64,000 nt of DNA from JAAYAY01 sp963674575. GTDB lineage: Bacteria > Planctomycetota > Planctomycetia > Pirellulales > Thermoguttaceae. This document shows positions 7,451 to 17,174 of this stretch, one piece after another. Every line of letters starts with the position of its first letter. Within the stretch, counting starts at the first letter, position 1. The position numbers and the translations under genes were made by a program. The stretch is taken from NCBI GenBank assembly GCA_963674575.2, contig CAXXQT010000002.1:1798001-1862000 (forward strand). Direction: 5' to 3'. Below the pieces are notes generated by a model. The model did not search any database. It was given only the letters and a program-made list of their open reading frames with translations, and was not told the origin of the DNA.

Positions 7451-8644
7451 TCAATCCATCTTCTCCCTCCGCTGCTGCATCGCCCGAATCCCCGCCAGCG
7501 GCAAGCAGGCACTGGCCAAGTAGTTGGGCAGCTTTCGCTGCTGGCCAAAAATCCACTCGCAGGCCCCGTACTTCTGAAAATGGGTGACCATGTCGACGAC
7601 GGTCCGGTCGGCCAGGGCGGGGGCGACCAGGTCGAGGGTGTAGACGAACCAACCGGCGGGCGTGGCCCAATACGCGCCGTTCTGGTAGGTGTCGCGAGCG
7701 CACCCCTGCTCCCAGTAGACCCCGCCCGGCAGGTGGCGGAGCTGGCCGTGCTGGACGATCTCGTCGTAGTGGTCCCGGAAGTAGCTGGCGACCGCCTTGG
7801 CTTGGGCGGAACTGGCGACGCCCAGGTAGACGGCGAAGGCGGAGCCCCAGATGTCGTGCTCCCGGCAGCGGACGGTGGCCGCTCGAAACAGCCCCGTGGC
7901 AGGATCCCAGAATACCTGTCGAACGCTCGCGGCGGAACGTTCGCCATTTTCCATCCAGGCTGCTGCCTCGCTCTTCCGCCCGGACGCTTCTAACAGGTCT
8001 GCCAATTGGCGGCACGCCTGAACGTCCAGAAGGGAACAGAAGAGGACGTCGCCCTGCTTGCGGACCGTGTCGGTGAAGCCGTAGGGGCAGCGGTCCCAAT
8101 CGCCGCCCGGGTTGATGTGAACCAGTCCCGTCTCGGGATTGCGAGGCACGGCCTTCATCGTCCTGACAAGCGGATCGAGGATTTCTGTCAACAGTTCCCT
8201 GCTGCCGGTCTTACGGTAGGTGTGCCATGCCACGCCGACGGTGAACTGGGAGCCGTCGGCCACAGGGTTTTCGCCCATGGAGCCGTAGCCCGGCTTGTAG
8301 ATCGCGGTTCCGTCGAACTTCACACAGTCGACGCCGGCGCCGTCCTCTCGCATGCTTCTGACAAACAACCGACACGCGGCAATCAGTTCCTCGTCCGAAT
8401 AGGCCTCGGCGGCCCCTTCCAGCGTGTACTCGTAATCCCGGAGCCAGAAGGCCTCGTAGCCGATGCCGACCTGAGGCGGGAAGGCGGCCGTCCCGTCGTT
8501 CATGGCTCGCTTCGAGGCTCGAACGATCCGGTGCGATTCTTTTTCCAGCCAAGTGACGGCGTCGTCAAGCTCGGGGGTAGGCTGCTGCGCGCTGGCGGCC
8601 GCGGGCAGAAGGGCGAGGGCGAGTGCTAGGGTGATTTTGGGCAT
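7451..8644 (-). CDS. Secreted six-hairpin (alpha/alpha)6-barrel glycosidase-like protein
   Basis: 397 residues with a signal peptide (MPKITLALALALLPAAASA). The rest is helical, with motifs of six-hairpin glycosidases: GYEAFWLRDYEYTLEGAAE near the N-terminus, GSQFTVGVAWHTYRKTG, CPYGFTDTVRKQGDVLFCSL and YQNGAYWATPAGWFVYTLDL. The acidic WLRDYEY motif is typical of the active-site funnel. Specific sugar unknown. The ATG at 8644 is chosen because it begins the signal peptide; an upstream in-frame ATG at 8707 would bury it. No clear Shine-Dalgarno. A six-hairpin epimerase or lyase is an alternative. Confidence 0.7.
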   Translation of the reverse strand: MPKITLALALALLPAAASAQQPTPELDDAVTWLEKESHRIVRASKRAMNDGTAAFPPQVGIGYEAFWLRDYEYTLEGAAEAYSDEELIAACRLFVRSMREDGAGVDCVKFDGTAIYKPGYGSMGENPVADGSQFTVGVAWHTYRKTGSRELLTEILDPLVRTMKAVPRNPETGLVHINPGGDWDRCPYGFTDTVRKQGDVLFCSLLDVQACRQLADLLEASGRKSEAAAWMENGERSAASVRQVFWDPATGLFRAATVRCREHDIWGSAFAVYLGVASSAQAKAVASYFRDHYDEIVQHGQLRHLPGGVYWEQGCARDTYQNGAYWATPAGWFVYTLDLVAPALADRTVVDMVTHFQKYGACEWIFGQQRKLPNYLASACLPLAGIRAMQQRREKMD

Positions 8645-8893
8645 GGGGGGGAATTTCCGGAAAAGAGAGTTCGCACAAAGGCACGGAGAGAGGGTTGGAG
8701 GACCCATCTTCTTCTCTGCGCCCCGGCGCCTCCGCGCGAGGTTCTGTTGTTGGTATGATTGATGCCGGTATCATGACGGAACGGTGGGTGAAAGGGAAGG
8801 GGCGAGTCCTCGGTGGTGCTGTCGCCCGCGCCACGCAGGCTGAGGAACGCTGTCTTCGGCGGGATGGGCGCATTTCGCAATGATCCGAGTATC

Positions 8894-9343
8894 ATGGAAC
8901 TCGCAGGCATGAAGTGGCTTACTGGATTGCGTTGGAGTCTCATGCTTCTCTGCGTTCTCTTGGCGATCTCATCGAATGTCGTCCGGGAATGGAGTGCGGG
9001 ATGGAGGGATAGCGGATGCAGCACCGACAAGTATTGCTACGGGGTTCCCTGGATATGTCTGGAACGCATTGTTCACAGCAACCCAGTCGTCGGGCAAGTC
9101 ACGCGTGTGGAGCCGTTTCGAATTGCCTGGTGGCATGCTCCCTGGCATGGGACTCACTCGCATATCTACATTGGCGGGCTTGCAGCCAATATGCTGTGGT
9201 GGGGTGTGCTCACTTCGTGCTGCTGGTGCCTGACGTCTGCTCGTGTCGCTCCGCAGAGTGGTTCCGGTCTGCAAGTCTCGTTAGCGCAAGCCCTATTGGT
9301 GACGACTGTGGCTGCGATGCTATTATCGATTTACGTGGATTAG
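8894..9343 (+). CDS. Small membrane protein of unknown function
   Basis: 149 residues (or 144 from the ATG at 8909). One hydrophobic helix near the N-terminus (WSLMLLCVLLAIS), a middle region with several Cys and Trp residues, a second helix (ANMLWWGVLTSCCWCL) and a third at the C-terminus (ALLVTTVAAMLLSIYV). No family recognised. It lies alone in the same direction as the following genes. Codon use looks less biased than in the enzymes around it, so it may be poorly expressed or a chance ORF. Confidence 0.45.
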   Translation: MELAGMKWLTGLRWSLMLLCVLLAISSNVVREWSAGWRDSGCSTDKYCYGVPWICLERIVHSNPVVGQVTRVEPFRIAWWHAPWHGTHSHIYIGGLAANMLWWGVLTSCCWCLTSARVAPQSGSGLQVSLAQALLVTTVAAMLLSIYVD

Positions 9344-9671
9344 TAAGTAGGGACTGTTGACGTGGCTCGGTCGTGAGCCGCAACCACCGATAGGCGTGCA
9401 ACGCTTTCAGCGTAGAAGTGGAATGGGCGAATTGGGAGCCAGGACGCCGCTCGGCGGCAGACTCGCTGGCGCTGACCCCGAACTGTGTTGGGTCCACCCG
9501 CTTCGCGGTGCAGAGGATTTCCGCGGGGCGTAACGGGCTCTACGACGCTTGATTCTGGTGCTCTCGGGCCCAGACTTGCGGACGGCTTCGTCAGCGGTAA
9601 TAGTGGAGCATAAACCATGCGATTTTCGCCGTTTCAACGGATCGCGGCGCCCCCAACGAGGAGAATATTCG
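9344..9671. other. Gene-free stretch with repeat-like words
   Basis: 328 bp with no supported gene. It contains short palindromic words of the kind seen in dispersed planctomycete repeats (around 9400-9420 CGCTTTCAGCGT and 9500-9530 CCCGCTTCGCGGTG). The last 20 bp carry the ribosome site of the next gene (GAGGAG, about 8 nt before ATG 9672). Confidence 0.5.
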
Positions 9672-12311
9672 ATGACACACGGAACGCCACGGAGCGTTAT
9701 GCTGGCTGTTGCCCTTCTGGTCGCGTTTGCGGCTCAGATTTCCTGGGCCCCAGCGGCCGATCTCGAAAAAGGCCTCGTCGCCCATTGGAAACTGGACGAC
9801 ACGGGTTCGGAAACGGCTGCCGATTCGGCGGGCAAGTTCACCGGGGCCGTCCACGGGGCGAAGCCCGGACAGTCGGCGCCAATCGGGACGGGCTTTCGGT
9901 TCGACGCGGATCGAAACACGATGGTCGAGATTGCGGAGACGATGCAGCTGGCCGGCAGCCAGATGACCGTTTCGACGCTGGTCAAACCCGAGCGATTCTC
10001 GCCGGCCGATTACACGAACCGGGCCAACAGCCGCAACGGCATTCTGGGAAGCGCGGACACGAATCTGATCTTTGCGTTGACCGACGGCGGACGGATCACC
10101 TTCATCTGGGACGCGGGGGTCAACCAGTTTCAGACGATTCTCAGCGGCAGCGAGGTGGCCGTGCCGACGGGGCAGTTCACCCACGTGGCCGCCACGAGAG
10201 ACGGCGCGACGATGACGCTCTTCGTCAATGGCATGAGGGTCGGGCCGGATCAGGCGTGCAGCGATGCCGCGTTCCAACCCTTCGAGCGGTTCCAGATTGG
10301 ACGGGTGAACGGAACTGCTAATCGCGACTTCCACGGAACGATCGACGATGTGCGGGTCTATGATCGGGCCCTCGCCCCCGAAGAGATTGCCGCCCTGGCG
10401 GATCTGGCCGGGCTGCGCGGCAAGAAGCTCCCCGAACGCCCCGCCTCGGAACGGGCCCTTACGCGGGTGAAATACAACAACCCGGGCCTGACTGCCGATC
10501 TGGGCGTCGGCCTGTGGGCATGGCCGCTGCCGATGGATTTTGACGGCGACGGTGACATCGACCTCGTCGTCTCGTGCAGCGACAAACCCTATCACGCCAC
10601 CGTGCTCTTCGAAAATCCGGGCGGCGACGCAAAGATGCCGGTTTTCAAGCCGGCCGTCAAGCTCAGTGCTCCGCGGGGAAACGTCCGCGTTTCCATGGTC
10701 GACGGCGAGGTCCGCGTAACCACGCCGGGCCGCGAATATCCCGACTTCCGCAAGACCGGCCTCGACAACTCGGTCCCCATTCCCACGGATTCGGCAATTC
10801 ACAAGTTCCCCGGCAAGCTCCGCGCGAACGAGTGGAGCTACGTGGACTACGACGGCGACGGGGCCTCGGACCTGGTTGTCGGCACGGGCGATTGGTCGGA
10901 ATACGGCTGGGACAACGCCTACGACGCCAAGGGCAACTGGACGAACGGTCCCTTGCGAGGCCGCGTCTACGTTTGCCGCAATGAAGGCGACAACAAGGAA
11001 CCGAAGTATGCGGCGCCGACCGAAGTCATTGCGGGCGAGGGGCCGGTAGATGTTTACGGGATGCCCTCGCCGAACTTCGCCGACTTCGACGGCGACGGCG
11101 ACCTGGACCTGATCTGTGGCGACTTCATCGACAGCTTCACCTGGTTTGAGAACACAGGGTCCCGCACGAAGCCCGAGTATGCCGCCGGTCGGCTGCTGAC
11201 GGTTGATGGGATGCCCATGCGGATGGAACTGTGCATGATCGTGCCCGTGGCGATCGACTTCGATCAGGACGGCGACGTGGACCTGGTCGTTGGCCAGGAA
11301 GACGGGCGGGTGGCCCTGGTCGACAACCTGGGCAAGACGGCCCGCGGGATGCCCCAGTTTGCCGCCCCGGTCTTCTTCCGGCAGGAGGCCGACGAGTTGA
11401 AATTCGGCGCCCTGGTCACGCCCTTCAGCTTCGATTGGGACAACGACGGCGACGAGGATCTGATCTGCGGCAACACGGCCGGCCACGTGGGCTTCATCGA
11501 AAACCTCGACGGCGGCAATCCGCCCCGCTGGGCAGAAGCCAAGCTGCTGGAGGCGGGCGGGGATACGCTCCGTATTCTGGCCGGCCCGAACGGTTCGATC
11601 CAGGGCCCCTGCGAGGCCAAGTGGGGCTACACGACGCTCTACGTGGCCGACTGGGACCACGACGAACTGCCCGACGTGGTCGTCAATTCCATTTGGGGCA
11701 AGATCGTCTGGTATCGCAACGTGGGCACGCGGAAGGCGCCCCGGCTGGCCGCCGCCCAACCGATCGAGGTCGAGTGGAAGGGCACGCCGCCGAAGCCGGC
11801 CTGGAACTGGTGGAATCCGGCTCCCAAGGAACTGGCCACCCAGTGGCGGACCACGCCGGTCGTCATCGACCTCACCGGCGACGGGCTCAACGACCTGGTC
11901 ATGCTCGACCAGGAGGGCTACCTGGCCCTGTTCCGACGTGAGCGGCGAGGCGATCAGCTTGTCTTGTTGCCTCCCGAGCGGATTTTCCGCGCGGACGGAG
12001 GCGACTTGCTGCGATTGAACGGCGGTGAGGCTGGACGTAGCGGCCGCCGCAAGCTCTGCATGGTCGACTACGACCTGGACGGCCAGCTCGATCTGTTGGC
12101 CAACAGCCGGTCGATCAACTTCCTCCGCAACGTGGCCGAGGCGGACGGCAAGTACGTGTTCAAGGATCTTGGCCCCATGGACGGTACGATCCTGGCGGGC
12201 CACACGACGAGCCCCACGGTCGTCGACTGGGATCGCGACGGAGTGCCCGACCTGCTCGTGGGCGCTGAGGACGGCTATTTTTATTACAAGAAGAACCCGG
12301 CCGCCAAGTGA
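9672..12311 (+). CDS. Secreted LamG plus FG-GAP/VCBS beta-propeller protein
   Basis: 879 residues. Signal peptide (VMLAVALLVAFAAQ), then a LamG/concanavalin-like jelly roll (about 35-235: GLVAHWKLDDTG, FRFDADRNTMVEI, FHGTIDDVRVYDRALAPEEI), then at least nine Ca2+-loop repeats of the type DxDGDGxxDLxxG, such as DFDGDGDIDLVV, DYDGDGASDLVVG, DFDQDGDVDLVVG and DWDRDGVPDLLVG, forming an integrin-like propeller. The known role of such folds is carbohydrate or surface binding; no catalytic site is evident. The ATG at 9672 has a good GAGGAG site. Neighbours are glycan-active secreted proteins, so a glycan-binding role is inferred. Confidence 0.85.
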   Translation: MTHGTPRSVMLAVALLVAFAAQISWAPAADLEKGLVAHWKLDDTGSETAADSAGKFTGAVHGAKPGQSAPIGTGFRFDADRNTMVEIAETMQLAGSQMTVSTLVKPERFSPADYTNRANSRNGILGSADTNLIFALTDGGRITFIWDAGVNQFQTILSGSEVAVPTGQFTHVAATRDGATMTLFVNGMRVGPDQACSDAAFQPFERFQIGRVNGTANRDFHGTIDDVRVYDRALAPEEIAALADLAGLRGKKLPERPASERALTRVKYNNPGLTADLGVGLWAWPLPMDFDGDGDIDLVVSCSDKPYHATVLFENPGGDAKMPVFKPAVKLSAPRGNVRVSMVDGEVRVTTPGREYPDFRKTGLDNSVPIPTDSAIHKFPGKLRANEWSYVDYDGDGASDLVVGTGDWSEYGWDNAYDAKGNWTNGPLRGRVYVCRNEGDNKEPKYAAPTEVIAGEGPVDVYGMPSPNFADFDGDGDLDLICGDFIDSFTWFENTGSRTKPEYAAGRLLTVDGMPMRMELCMIVPVAIDFDQDGDVDLVVGQEDGRVALVDNLGKTARGMPQFAAPVFFRQEADELKFGALVTPFSFDWDNDGDEDLICGNTAGHVGFIENLDGGNPPRWAEAKLLEAGGDTLRILAGPNGSIQGPCEAKWGYTTLYVADWDHDELPDVVVNSIWGKIVWYRNVGTRKAPRLAAAQPIEVEWKGTPPKPAWNWWNPAPKELATQWRTTPVVIDLTGDGLNDLVMLDQEGYLALFRRERRGDQLVLLPPERIFRADGGDLLRLNGGEAGRSGRRKLCMVDYDLDGQLDLLANSRSINFLRNVAEADGKYVFKDLGPMDGTILAGHTTSPTVVDWDRDGVPDLLVGAEDGYFYYKKNPAAK

Positions 12312-12356
12312 GTATTCAGGCTGTAGGCTGGAGACTGTAGGCTGTAGACCCACGGT

Positions 12357-12422
12357 AGGGTGCGTCTCGACGCACCGACTTGGCACGTTAACGATGCTGC
12401 TTGGTGCGTCAAGACGCACCCT
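12357..12422. repeat. Nested palindromic (REP-like) element
   Basis: Two short hairpins, GGTGCGTC-TC-GACGCACC (12359-12376) and GGTGCGTC-AA-GACGCACC (12403-12420), are themselves mirror copies, so 12357-12366 also pairs with 12413-12422. It follows a TGTAGGCTG/GACTGTAGGCTGTAG tract at 12315-12350 related to the dispersed element annotated near 19 and 20 kb. It lies between two co-directional genes and may terminate or process their transcript. Confidence 0.75.
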
Positions 12423-12452
12423 GCCTCGCTCCCCTAAGACAGGAAAGACACC

Positions 12453-13535
12453 ATGCTTCGTAACTCTGCACAAACTCTTGTCGTTGTCCTTTCGCTGTTT
12501 CTGCTTGTTTCGCAGGCCGCTTCAGCCGAAGAGGCGTCTTCGCTGCTTGCCCAGCCCGGGGTGATCTCGGCGGAATTCGTTTACGGCGACGTTTCGTTTC
12601 CTCAGTGCCATGCCTCGACAATTGCCGAGACGCCGGCGGGGCTTGTCGCCGCCTGGTTCGGCGGAACCCACGAGAAGCACAAGGACGTGGGAATCTGGGC
12701 TGCCCGATACGTGGACGGAAAATGGACCGACCCGGTTGAGGTGGCCAACGGCGTTTGGGAGGACGGCGAGCGTTATCCCTGCTGGAATCCCGTGCTGTTC
12801 CAGGCCCCCGGCGGCCCGCTGGTTCTGTTCTACAAGGTCGGTCCCGACCCTCGCACGTGGTGGGGCATGGCGCTTCTGTCGGACGATAACGGCAAGACCT
12901 GGTCGGAGCCGAAGAAGCTCCCGGAAGGCTATGCCGGCCCGATCAAGAACAAGCCGGTGCTGATCGGCGATCGGCTCATGTGCCCGACGAGCACGGAAGA
13001 CAACGGCTGGCGCGTTCACCTGGAGTTTTTCAGCGAGGGCGGCAAGAAATTCGAGAAGAGTGAACCCCTGAACGACGGCAAGGAGATGGGAGCGATCCAG
13101 CCGACGATTCTGCTGCATCCGAACAACGTCGTTCAACTCCTCTGCCGCACGAAGGGTCCCAAGCAGATCTCCCAGCTCTGGTCGAAGGACGGCGGGGAGA
13201 CCTGGAGCGAGATGACGCTCACGGATCTGCCCAATCCGAACTCGGGCATCGATGCGGTCACCCTGGCCGACGGTCGCCACCTGCTCGTCTACAACCACAC
13301 GCCCCGGGGCCGTTCGCCGCTGAACGTGGCGGTCTCCGACGACGGCGTCCATTGGCAGGCCGCGGCGGTTCTGGAAAGCGAGAAGGGCGAGTTCTCCTAC
13401 CCAGCCGTGATCCAGGCGGCCGATGGGCTGGTCCACATCACCTACACGTGGAAGCGGCGCGAGGTGAAGCACGTGGTCGTCGATCCGGCCAAGCTCAAGC
13501 TGCGCCCGATTGTGGACGGTGCGTGGCCGGAGTAG
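12453..13535 (+). CDS. Exported sialidase-like (BNR/Asp-box) protein
   Basis: 360 residues with a signal peptide (VVVLSLFLLVSQAASA). The rest is a six-bladed propeller of the sialidase superfamily: Asp-box motifs SDDNGKTW, SKDGGETW and SDDGVHW, plus FPQCHASTIAETPAGLVAAWFGG and HITYTWKRREVKHV, typical of the planctomycete exo-alpha-sialidase-like (BNR_2) proteins. Family members may cleave sialic acid or other sugars; substrate unknown. The ATG has AGGAAAG about 8 nt upstream. Confidence 0.8.
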   Translation: MLRNSAQTLVVVLSLFLLVSQAASAEEASSLLAQPGVISAEFVYGDVSFPQCHASTIAETPAGLVAAWFGGTHEKHKDVGIWAARYVDGKWTDPVEVANGVWEDGERYPCWNPVLFQAPGGPLVLFYKVGPDPRTWWGMALLSDDNGKTWSEPKKLPEGYAGPIKNKPVLIGDRLMCPTSTEDNGWRVHLEFFSEGGKKFEKSEPLNDGKEMGAIQPTILLHPNNVVQLLCRTKGPKQISQLWSKDGGETWSEMTLTDLPNPNSGIDAVTLADGRHLLVYNHTPRGRSPLNVAVSDDGVHWQAAAVLESEKGEFSYPAVIQAADGLVHITYTWKRREVKHVVVDPAKLKLRPIVDGAWPE

Positions 13536-13556
13536 TGTCGCGCTTCGCTCCAGAAT

Positions 13557-13643
13557 CGTTTAACCCGCTGCCGCAGGCGAGGATTGTCAAGCTCTTCCCA
13601 AGCGGCCTGTAGGCGGTGAACGACCTCGCCCGCGGGTTAGACG
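13557..13643. repeat. Inverted repeat upstream of the GH36 gene
   Basis: The left arm (13557-13582, CGTTTAACCCGC and GGCGAGG) is mirrored by the right arm (13624-13643, CCTCGCCCGCGGGTTAGACG). It lies in the 178-bp gap between the sialidase-like and GH36 genes. The inner part is less well paired. Probably a dispersed non-coding element. Confidence 0.6.
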
Positions 13644-13713
13644 AACGCTTTGCTGGGACTTGCGCTGGTCGGCATTGGCCAAAGCGGCGCTGCCCAATAT
13701 TAGGAGTTCTGCC

Positions 13714-16434
13714 ATGAAACGCGCATCGATCGTCGCCTGCTGGTTGTTGACCCTGACGCTGGTTGTCGCAGACGCCCGTGCGACGGAACTGACCGCGGTC
13801 ACACTTTTCGGGTGCAATGCCGAGGGAAGCGTCGACCCGGCCTTTCGCAACAATTCCGGTCCCGTCGACCCGGCCTGGGATCTCTTCTTCTATGAAGGAG
13901 AGGTTTTCAATCCGGCGAGCGGTTCGGCCGACAAGATCCGCTGGTTGAATTCACCGAAAGACCACACGGTGCGGATTCCGCTGACTCCCGGACGGCACAC
14001 GTTCACGTTCCACACCGAGTTCGGCAGGGCCTTTCCGTTTGTGGGAATGAACCTGTTCTTCGACGGCACGGCAGACCGAGCGGGGATCTCGGTTCGTGCG
14101 CCGATGCACAGTTCGGGAACTCCCATTCCGCCCATGGTCGCCAACGACGCCGAAAAGACGATGGGGTGGCCTCTCACAGAGATTCCCGCAACCGCTTCGT
14201 TGAGCTTCGGGGGACCGGCCGGCGGACTTTGGAATTTCGTCGACAACAGCAATGAATTGAAGGTCACCTTGGTCAGCTTTCAATGCTCCGTGCCGGACGC
14301 GGAGGGGAACCTGGATCTCGTGGGGCCCCACGAGATTGGCGCCAGCGGCAAACCCGACTGTGTGGGCCAGTTCGTCCTCGACATGGAACCGGTTGTCTCC
14401 CGTCCCTCGGACCTCCACGCTTGGCTCCAGTTGGTTGCCGGGCTCACCGCCGGCGCTCCCGACATGGCCGACCGCTGGAAGCAGCAGGTTGCCGAAACGG
14501 ACGTGCCGGAACCGTTTTCGTTTGTCTACGACGGCACCAGTTCGCGAGAATTTCTCCGCCAATGGAAGCGAACGGTCGATCGCCAGCAGCAAGCCGACGG
14601 GCGGACGATGCACCGGGTTGTCTACTCGGATCCGAAGACGGGCCTGGAGGTCCGGTGGGAAGGCGCCGAGTGTCCGGACTTCAAGACGGTGGAGTGGACG
14701 CTCTATTTCAAGAACACGGGTCCCGCCGATTCGCCGATCCTCGCCGACATCCTGGCCCTGGACACCAGTTTTCTCGGCCGGCGGCAAAGCGGGCCCTTCG
14801 TGCTGCACCACAGTCGCGGCGACACCTGCGCCCCCGATGCTTTCGAGCCGCTGACCGCGACCCTCGCGCCCGGAGAGTTCCTTCGTGCCACGCCGCGGGG
14901 AGGGCGGGCCACGGACAAAGCGTTTCCGTACTTCAATCTGCGATCGGGAGAAGAAGGCGTGATCCTGGCCGTGGGATGGCCCGGCCAGTGGGCGGCTGGG
15001 TTCACGGCCGAGGACGAACGTTCGATGAACGTCAGGGCCGGGCAGGAACGAACCCACCTGCGGCTCCAGCCGGGCGAAGAGATTCGCACGCCCCTGATCG
15101 TTCTGCAGTTTACCGATCAAGGCGACTGGATCGACGGGCAGAACCAATGGCGGCGCTGGATGATCCAGCACAACCTGCCGCGACCGCAGGGCAAGCCGCT
15201 GCCGCTGCCCATGTTCAACGCCTGCAGTTCCCACCAGTTCGCCGAGATGACCAAGGCGAACGAGCAGAATCAGATCGAGTTTCTCGACAGCTATCTGAAG
15301 AAAGGACTCAAACTGAACTACTGGTGGATGGATGCCGGCTGGTACGTGGGCGCGGCCGAAAAGGGCTGGCCCTGGACCGGCACCTGGGAAGTGGACCGCC
15401 GGCCCCACCGCTTCCCCAACGGCCTGCGGGCGATCAGCGATCACGCCCATGCCAAGGGCGTGCAGACGATTCTTTGGTTCGAGCCGGAACGCGTGGCCGC
15501 GGGAACCTGGCTCGCCACAGAGCGGCCCGGGTGGGTCCTGGGCGGTACCGGCGGGGGAATCCTCAATCTCGGCGATCCCGAGGCCTGGAGGTGGCTGGTC
15601 GACCGCATTGACAAGATTATCACCGAAGAGGGCATCGACCTCTATCGGCAGGACTACAACATCGAGCCGCTCAATTACTGGCGGGCCCATGACGCCGAAG
15701 ATCGCCAGGGGATCACCGAGAACCACTACGTGACCGGCTACCTGGCCTATTGGGACGAATTGCTCCGCCGTCACCCGGGGATGCTTATCGATTCCTGCGC
15801 TTCGGGAGGCCGGCGAAACGACCTGGAAACAATGCGGCGGGCCGTTCCGCTCCTGCGTAGCGACTACCTGTTCGAGCCGGTGGGCCAGCAGGGCCACACC
15901 TACGGGCTGTCGTTCTGGCTGCCCTTCTTCGGAACCGGTTATTGCCCGTCGAACGGGAGCGGCTGGGGCTGGGGCACGGGCGGACTCTCCTACGCTCCCT
16001 ACATCCGCCGCAGCAACATGTGCCCCGCGAATATCGGCTGCTTCGATTTACGCGTCGACGTGGACGACGCGCTGATCCAGAAACTCTACAAAGAATGGCT
16101 GGAAGTGGCTCCCGACTTCTTCGGCGACTACTACCCGCTGACCTCCCACAGCCTGGCGGGCGACACGTGGATCGCCTGGCAGTTCCACCGCCCCGACGCC
16201 GGTCGCGGCATGGTCCAGGCCTTTCGCCGAGGGGAGAACGACTTCTTCGGCGGCCAGTTCCGCCTCCGCGGCCTGGATCCGAACGCCCAGTACGCGGTCC
16301 GCAATTTCGATGAGCCGGGCGACGTGGTCGCCAGCGGCAAGAAGCTCATGGAAGAAGGCGTGGAGATCACGATCCCAGAGCGTCCGGGCGCGGCGGTGTT
16401 GATATACGAGCGGCAGTCTGGCCCAAAGCAGTGA
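13714..16434 (+). CDS. Exported GH36-type alpha-galactosidase
   Basis: 906 residues. A signal peptide is followed by an N-terminal beta-rich region (about 25-230) and then a GH36/melibiase supersandwich plus TIM barrel. Seen: YWWMDAGWYVG, the substrate-pocket TILWFEPERVAAGTWL, LYRQDYNIEP with the expected nucleophile Asp647, and SCASGGRRNDLE with the expected acid/base Asp703. The known reaction is hydrolysis of terminal alpha-galactosides with retention. The ATG at 13714 has AGGAG 8 nt upstream. The N-terminal domain may bind carbohydrate but I did not recognise its family. Confidence 0.9.
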   Translation: MKRASIVACWLLTLTLVVADARATELTAVTLFGCNAEGSVDPAFRNNSGPVDPAWDLFFYEGEVFNPASGSADKIRWLNSPKDHTVRIPLTPGRHTFTFHTEFGRAFPFVGMNLFFDGTADRAGISVRAPMHSSGTPIPPMVANDAEKTMGWPLTEIPATASLSFGGPAGGLWNFVDNSNELKVTLVSFQCSVPDAEGNLDLVGPHEIGASGKPDCVGQFVLDMEPVVSRPSDLHAWLQLVAGLTAGAPDMADRWKQQVAETDVPEPFSFVYDGTSSREFLRQWKRTVDRQQQADGRTMHRVVYSDPKTGLEVRWEGAECPDFKTVEWTLYFKNTGPADSPILADILALDTSFLGRRQSGPFVLHHSRGDTCAPDAFEPLTATLAPGEFLRATPRGGRATDKAFPYFNLRSGEEGVILAVGWPGQWAAGFTAEDERSMNVRAGQERTHLRLQPGEEIRTPLIVLQFTDQGDWIDGQNQWRRWMIQHNLPRPQGKPLPLPMFNACSSHQFAEMTKANEQNQIEFLDSYLKKGLKLNYWWMDAGWYVGAAEKGWPWTGTWEVDRRPHRFPNGLRAISDHAHAKGVQTILWFEPERVAAGTWLATERPGWVLGGTGGGILNLGDPEAWRWLVDRIDKIITEEGIDLYRQDYNIEPLNYWRAHDAEDRQGITENHYVTGYLAYWDELLRRHPGMLIDSCASGGRRNDLETMRRAVPLLRSDYLFEPVGQQGHTYGLSFWLPFFGTGYCPSNGSGWGWGTGGLSYAPYIRRSNMCPANIGCFDLRVDVDDALIQKLYKEWLEVAPDFFGDYYPLTSHSLAGDTWIAWQFHRPDAGRGMVQAFRRGENDFFGGQFRLRGLDPNAQYAVRNFDEPGDVVASGKKLMEEGVEITIPERPGAAVLIYERQSGPKQ

Positions 16435-16489
16435 TTTGCTGGACGGGAAGACTGCAATTCCAACAGGGGTCTTATCGAAGGGGTGTGCA

Positions 16490-17041
16490 ATGCGCGTAGT
16501 CATGGCGGTAATCGGAGTTAGTTTGTGCAGCGGCGTCTTGTTGAGGCACGCGACAGCCCAGCAACCGGCATCTGAACCTCCAAAAGCCGTTTCGGCAGGA
16601 GTGAGACGGTACACCTACTTTCCTGGCAAACAGTGCGTCCTCCGGCTTGACGACGACGTCATACTTCAAACCCTTAAATGGACAGGGGATACACCCAACC
16701 CTCCCGTATCAGCAAGGACCGCCATCAAGAAGAGCGGAGCGACCAAGAAGGCGCTGCTGAAGGATGACCGTGACTGGTTTTGGGGCCTCGCGTCCGTTGC
16801 GCTGACACCCTGCAATCCAGGGAATCCCGGCAACGAGGAAACGAGAGGTCATTGGTACTGGCTTGTAACCTATGAGGCGTTTCCAACCGGCGGCATGACA
16901 GGCCCACCGCCGCAACTGGAGGTGGCCATCCTCATGGACGGAACCGTGGTGAAACCGGAAATCCGAGATTATGAGCCCGTTGGATTCGGCGGCGAGTCGG
17001 CGCCGAATCAGGACCCAGGCAATCTCGACGCGGATAAGTGA
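16490..17041 (+). CDS. Small exported protein of unknown function
   Basis: 183 residues with a signal peptide (VVMAVIGVSLCSGVLL, cleavage near TAQ). Mature part has a Cys pair and ends in an acidic Asp/Pro/Gly tail. Segment HWYWLVTYEAFPTGG followed by LEVAILMDGTVVKPE resembles a small beta sandwich. No family recognised. The start ATG 16490 has GAAGGGG upstream. It follows the GH36 gene by 55 bp and may be cotranscribed with it. Confidence 0.6.
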   Translation: MRVVMAVIGVSLCSGVLLRHATAQQPASEPPKAVSAGVRRYTYFPGKQCVLRLDDDVILQTLKWTGDTPNPPVSARTAIKKSGATKKALLKDDRDWFWGLASVALTPCNPGNPGNEETRGHWYWLVTYEAFPTGGMTGPPPQLEVAILMDGTVVKPEIRDYEPVGFGGESAPNQDPGNLDADK

Positions 17042-17104
17042 AACCAAACTAGCCGATGAACGCGAGGCTATTTCTTCTTCACCGCGAAGCGGTCGACACA
17101 ACGT

Positions 17105-17153
17105 AGCCCAGGGCCAACGCCAGTGGCGCAGCCGCCGAGCGCAGCCCTGGGTA
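17105..17153. terminator. Inverted repeat between convergent genes
   Basis: CCCAGGGC (17107-17114) is perfectly inverted as GCCCTGGG (17144-17151), extended by TA on the outer flanks. It sits in the 133-bp gap between two convergent genes. It could serve as a bidirectional terminator, though no clear U-run is present, and similar CCCAGGGC elements are dispersed in this kind of genome. Confidence 0.45.
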
Positions 17154-17174
17154 TCGGTCTCGGTTCCCGCCGCG

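Noticed and set aside
9591..12473. A 960-residue minus-strand ORF
   Set aside because: It is antisense to the LamG/FG-GAP gene, whose domain repeats are clear on the plus strand.
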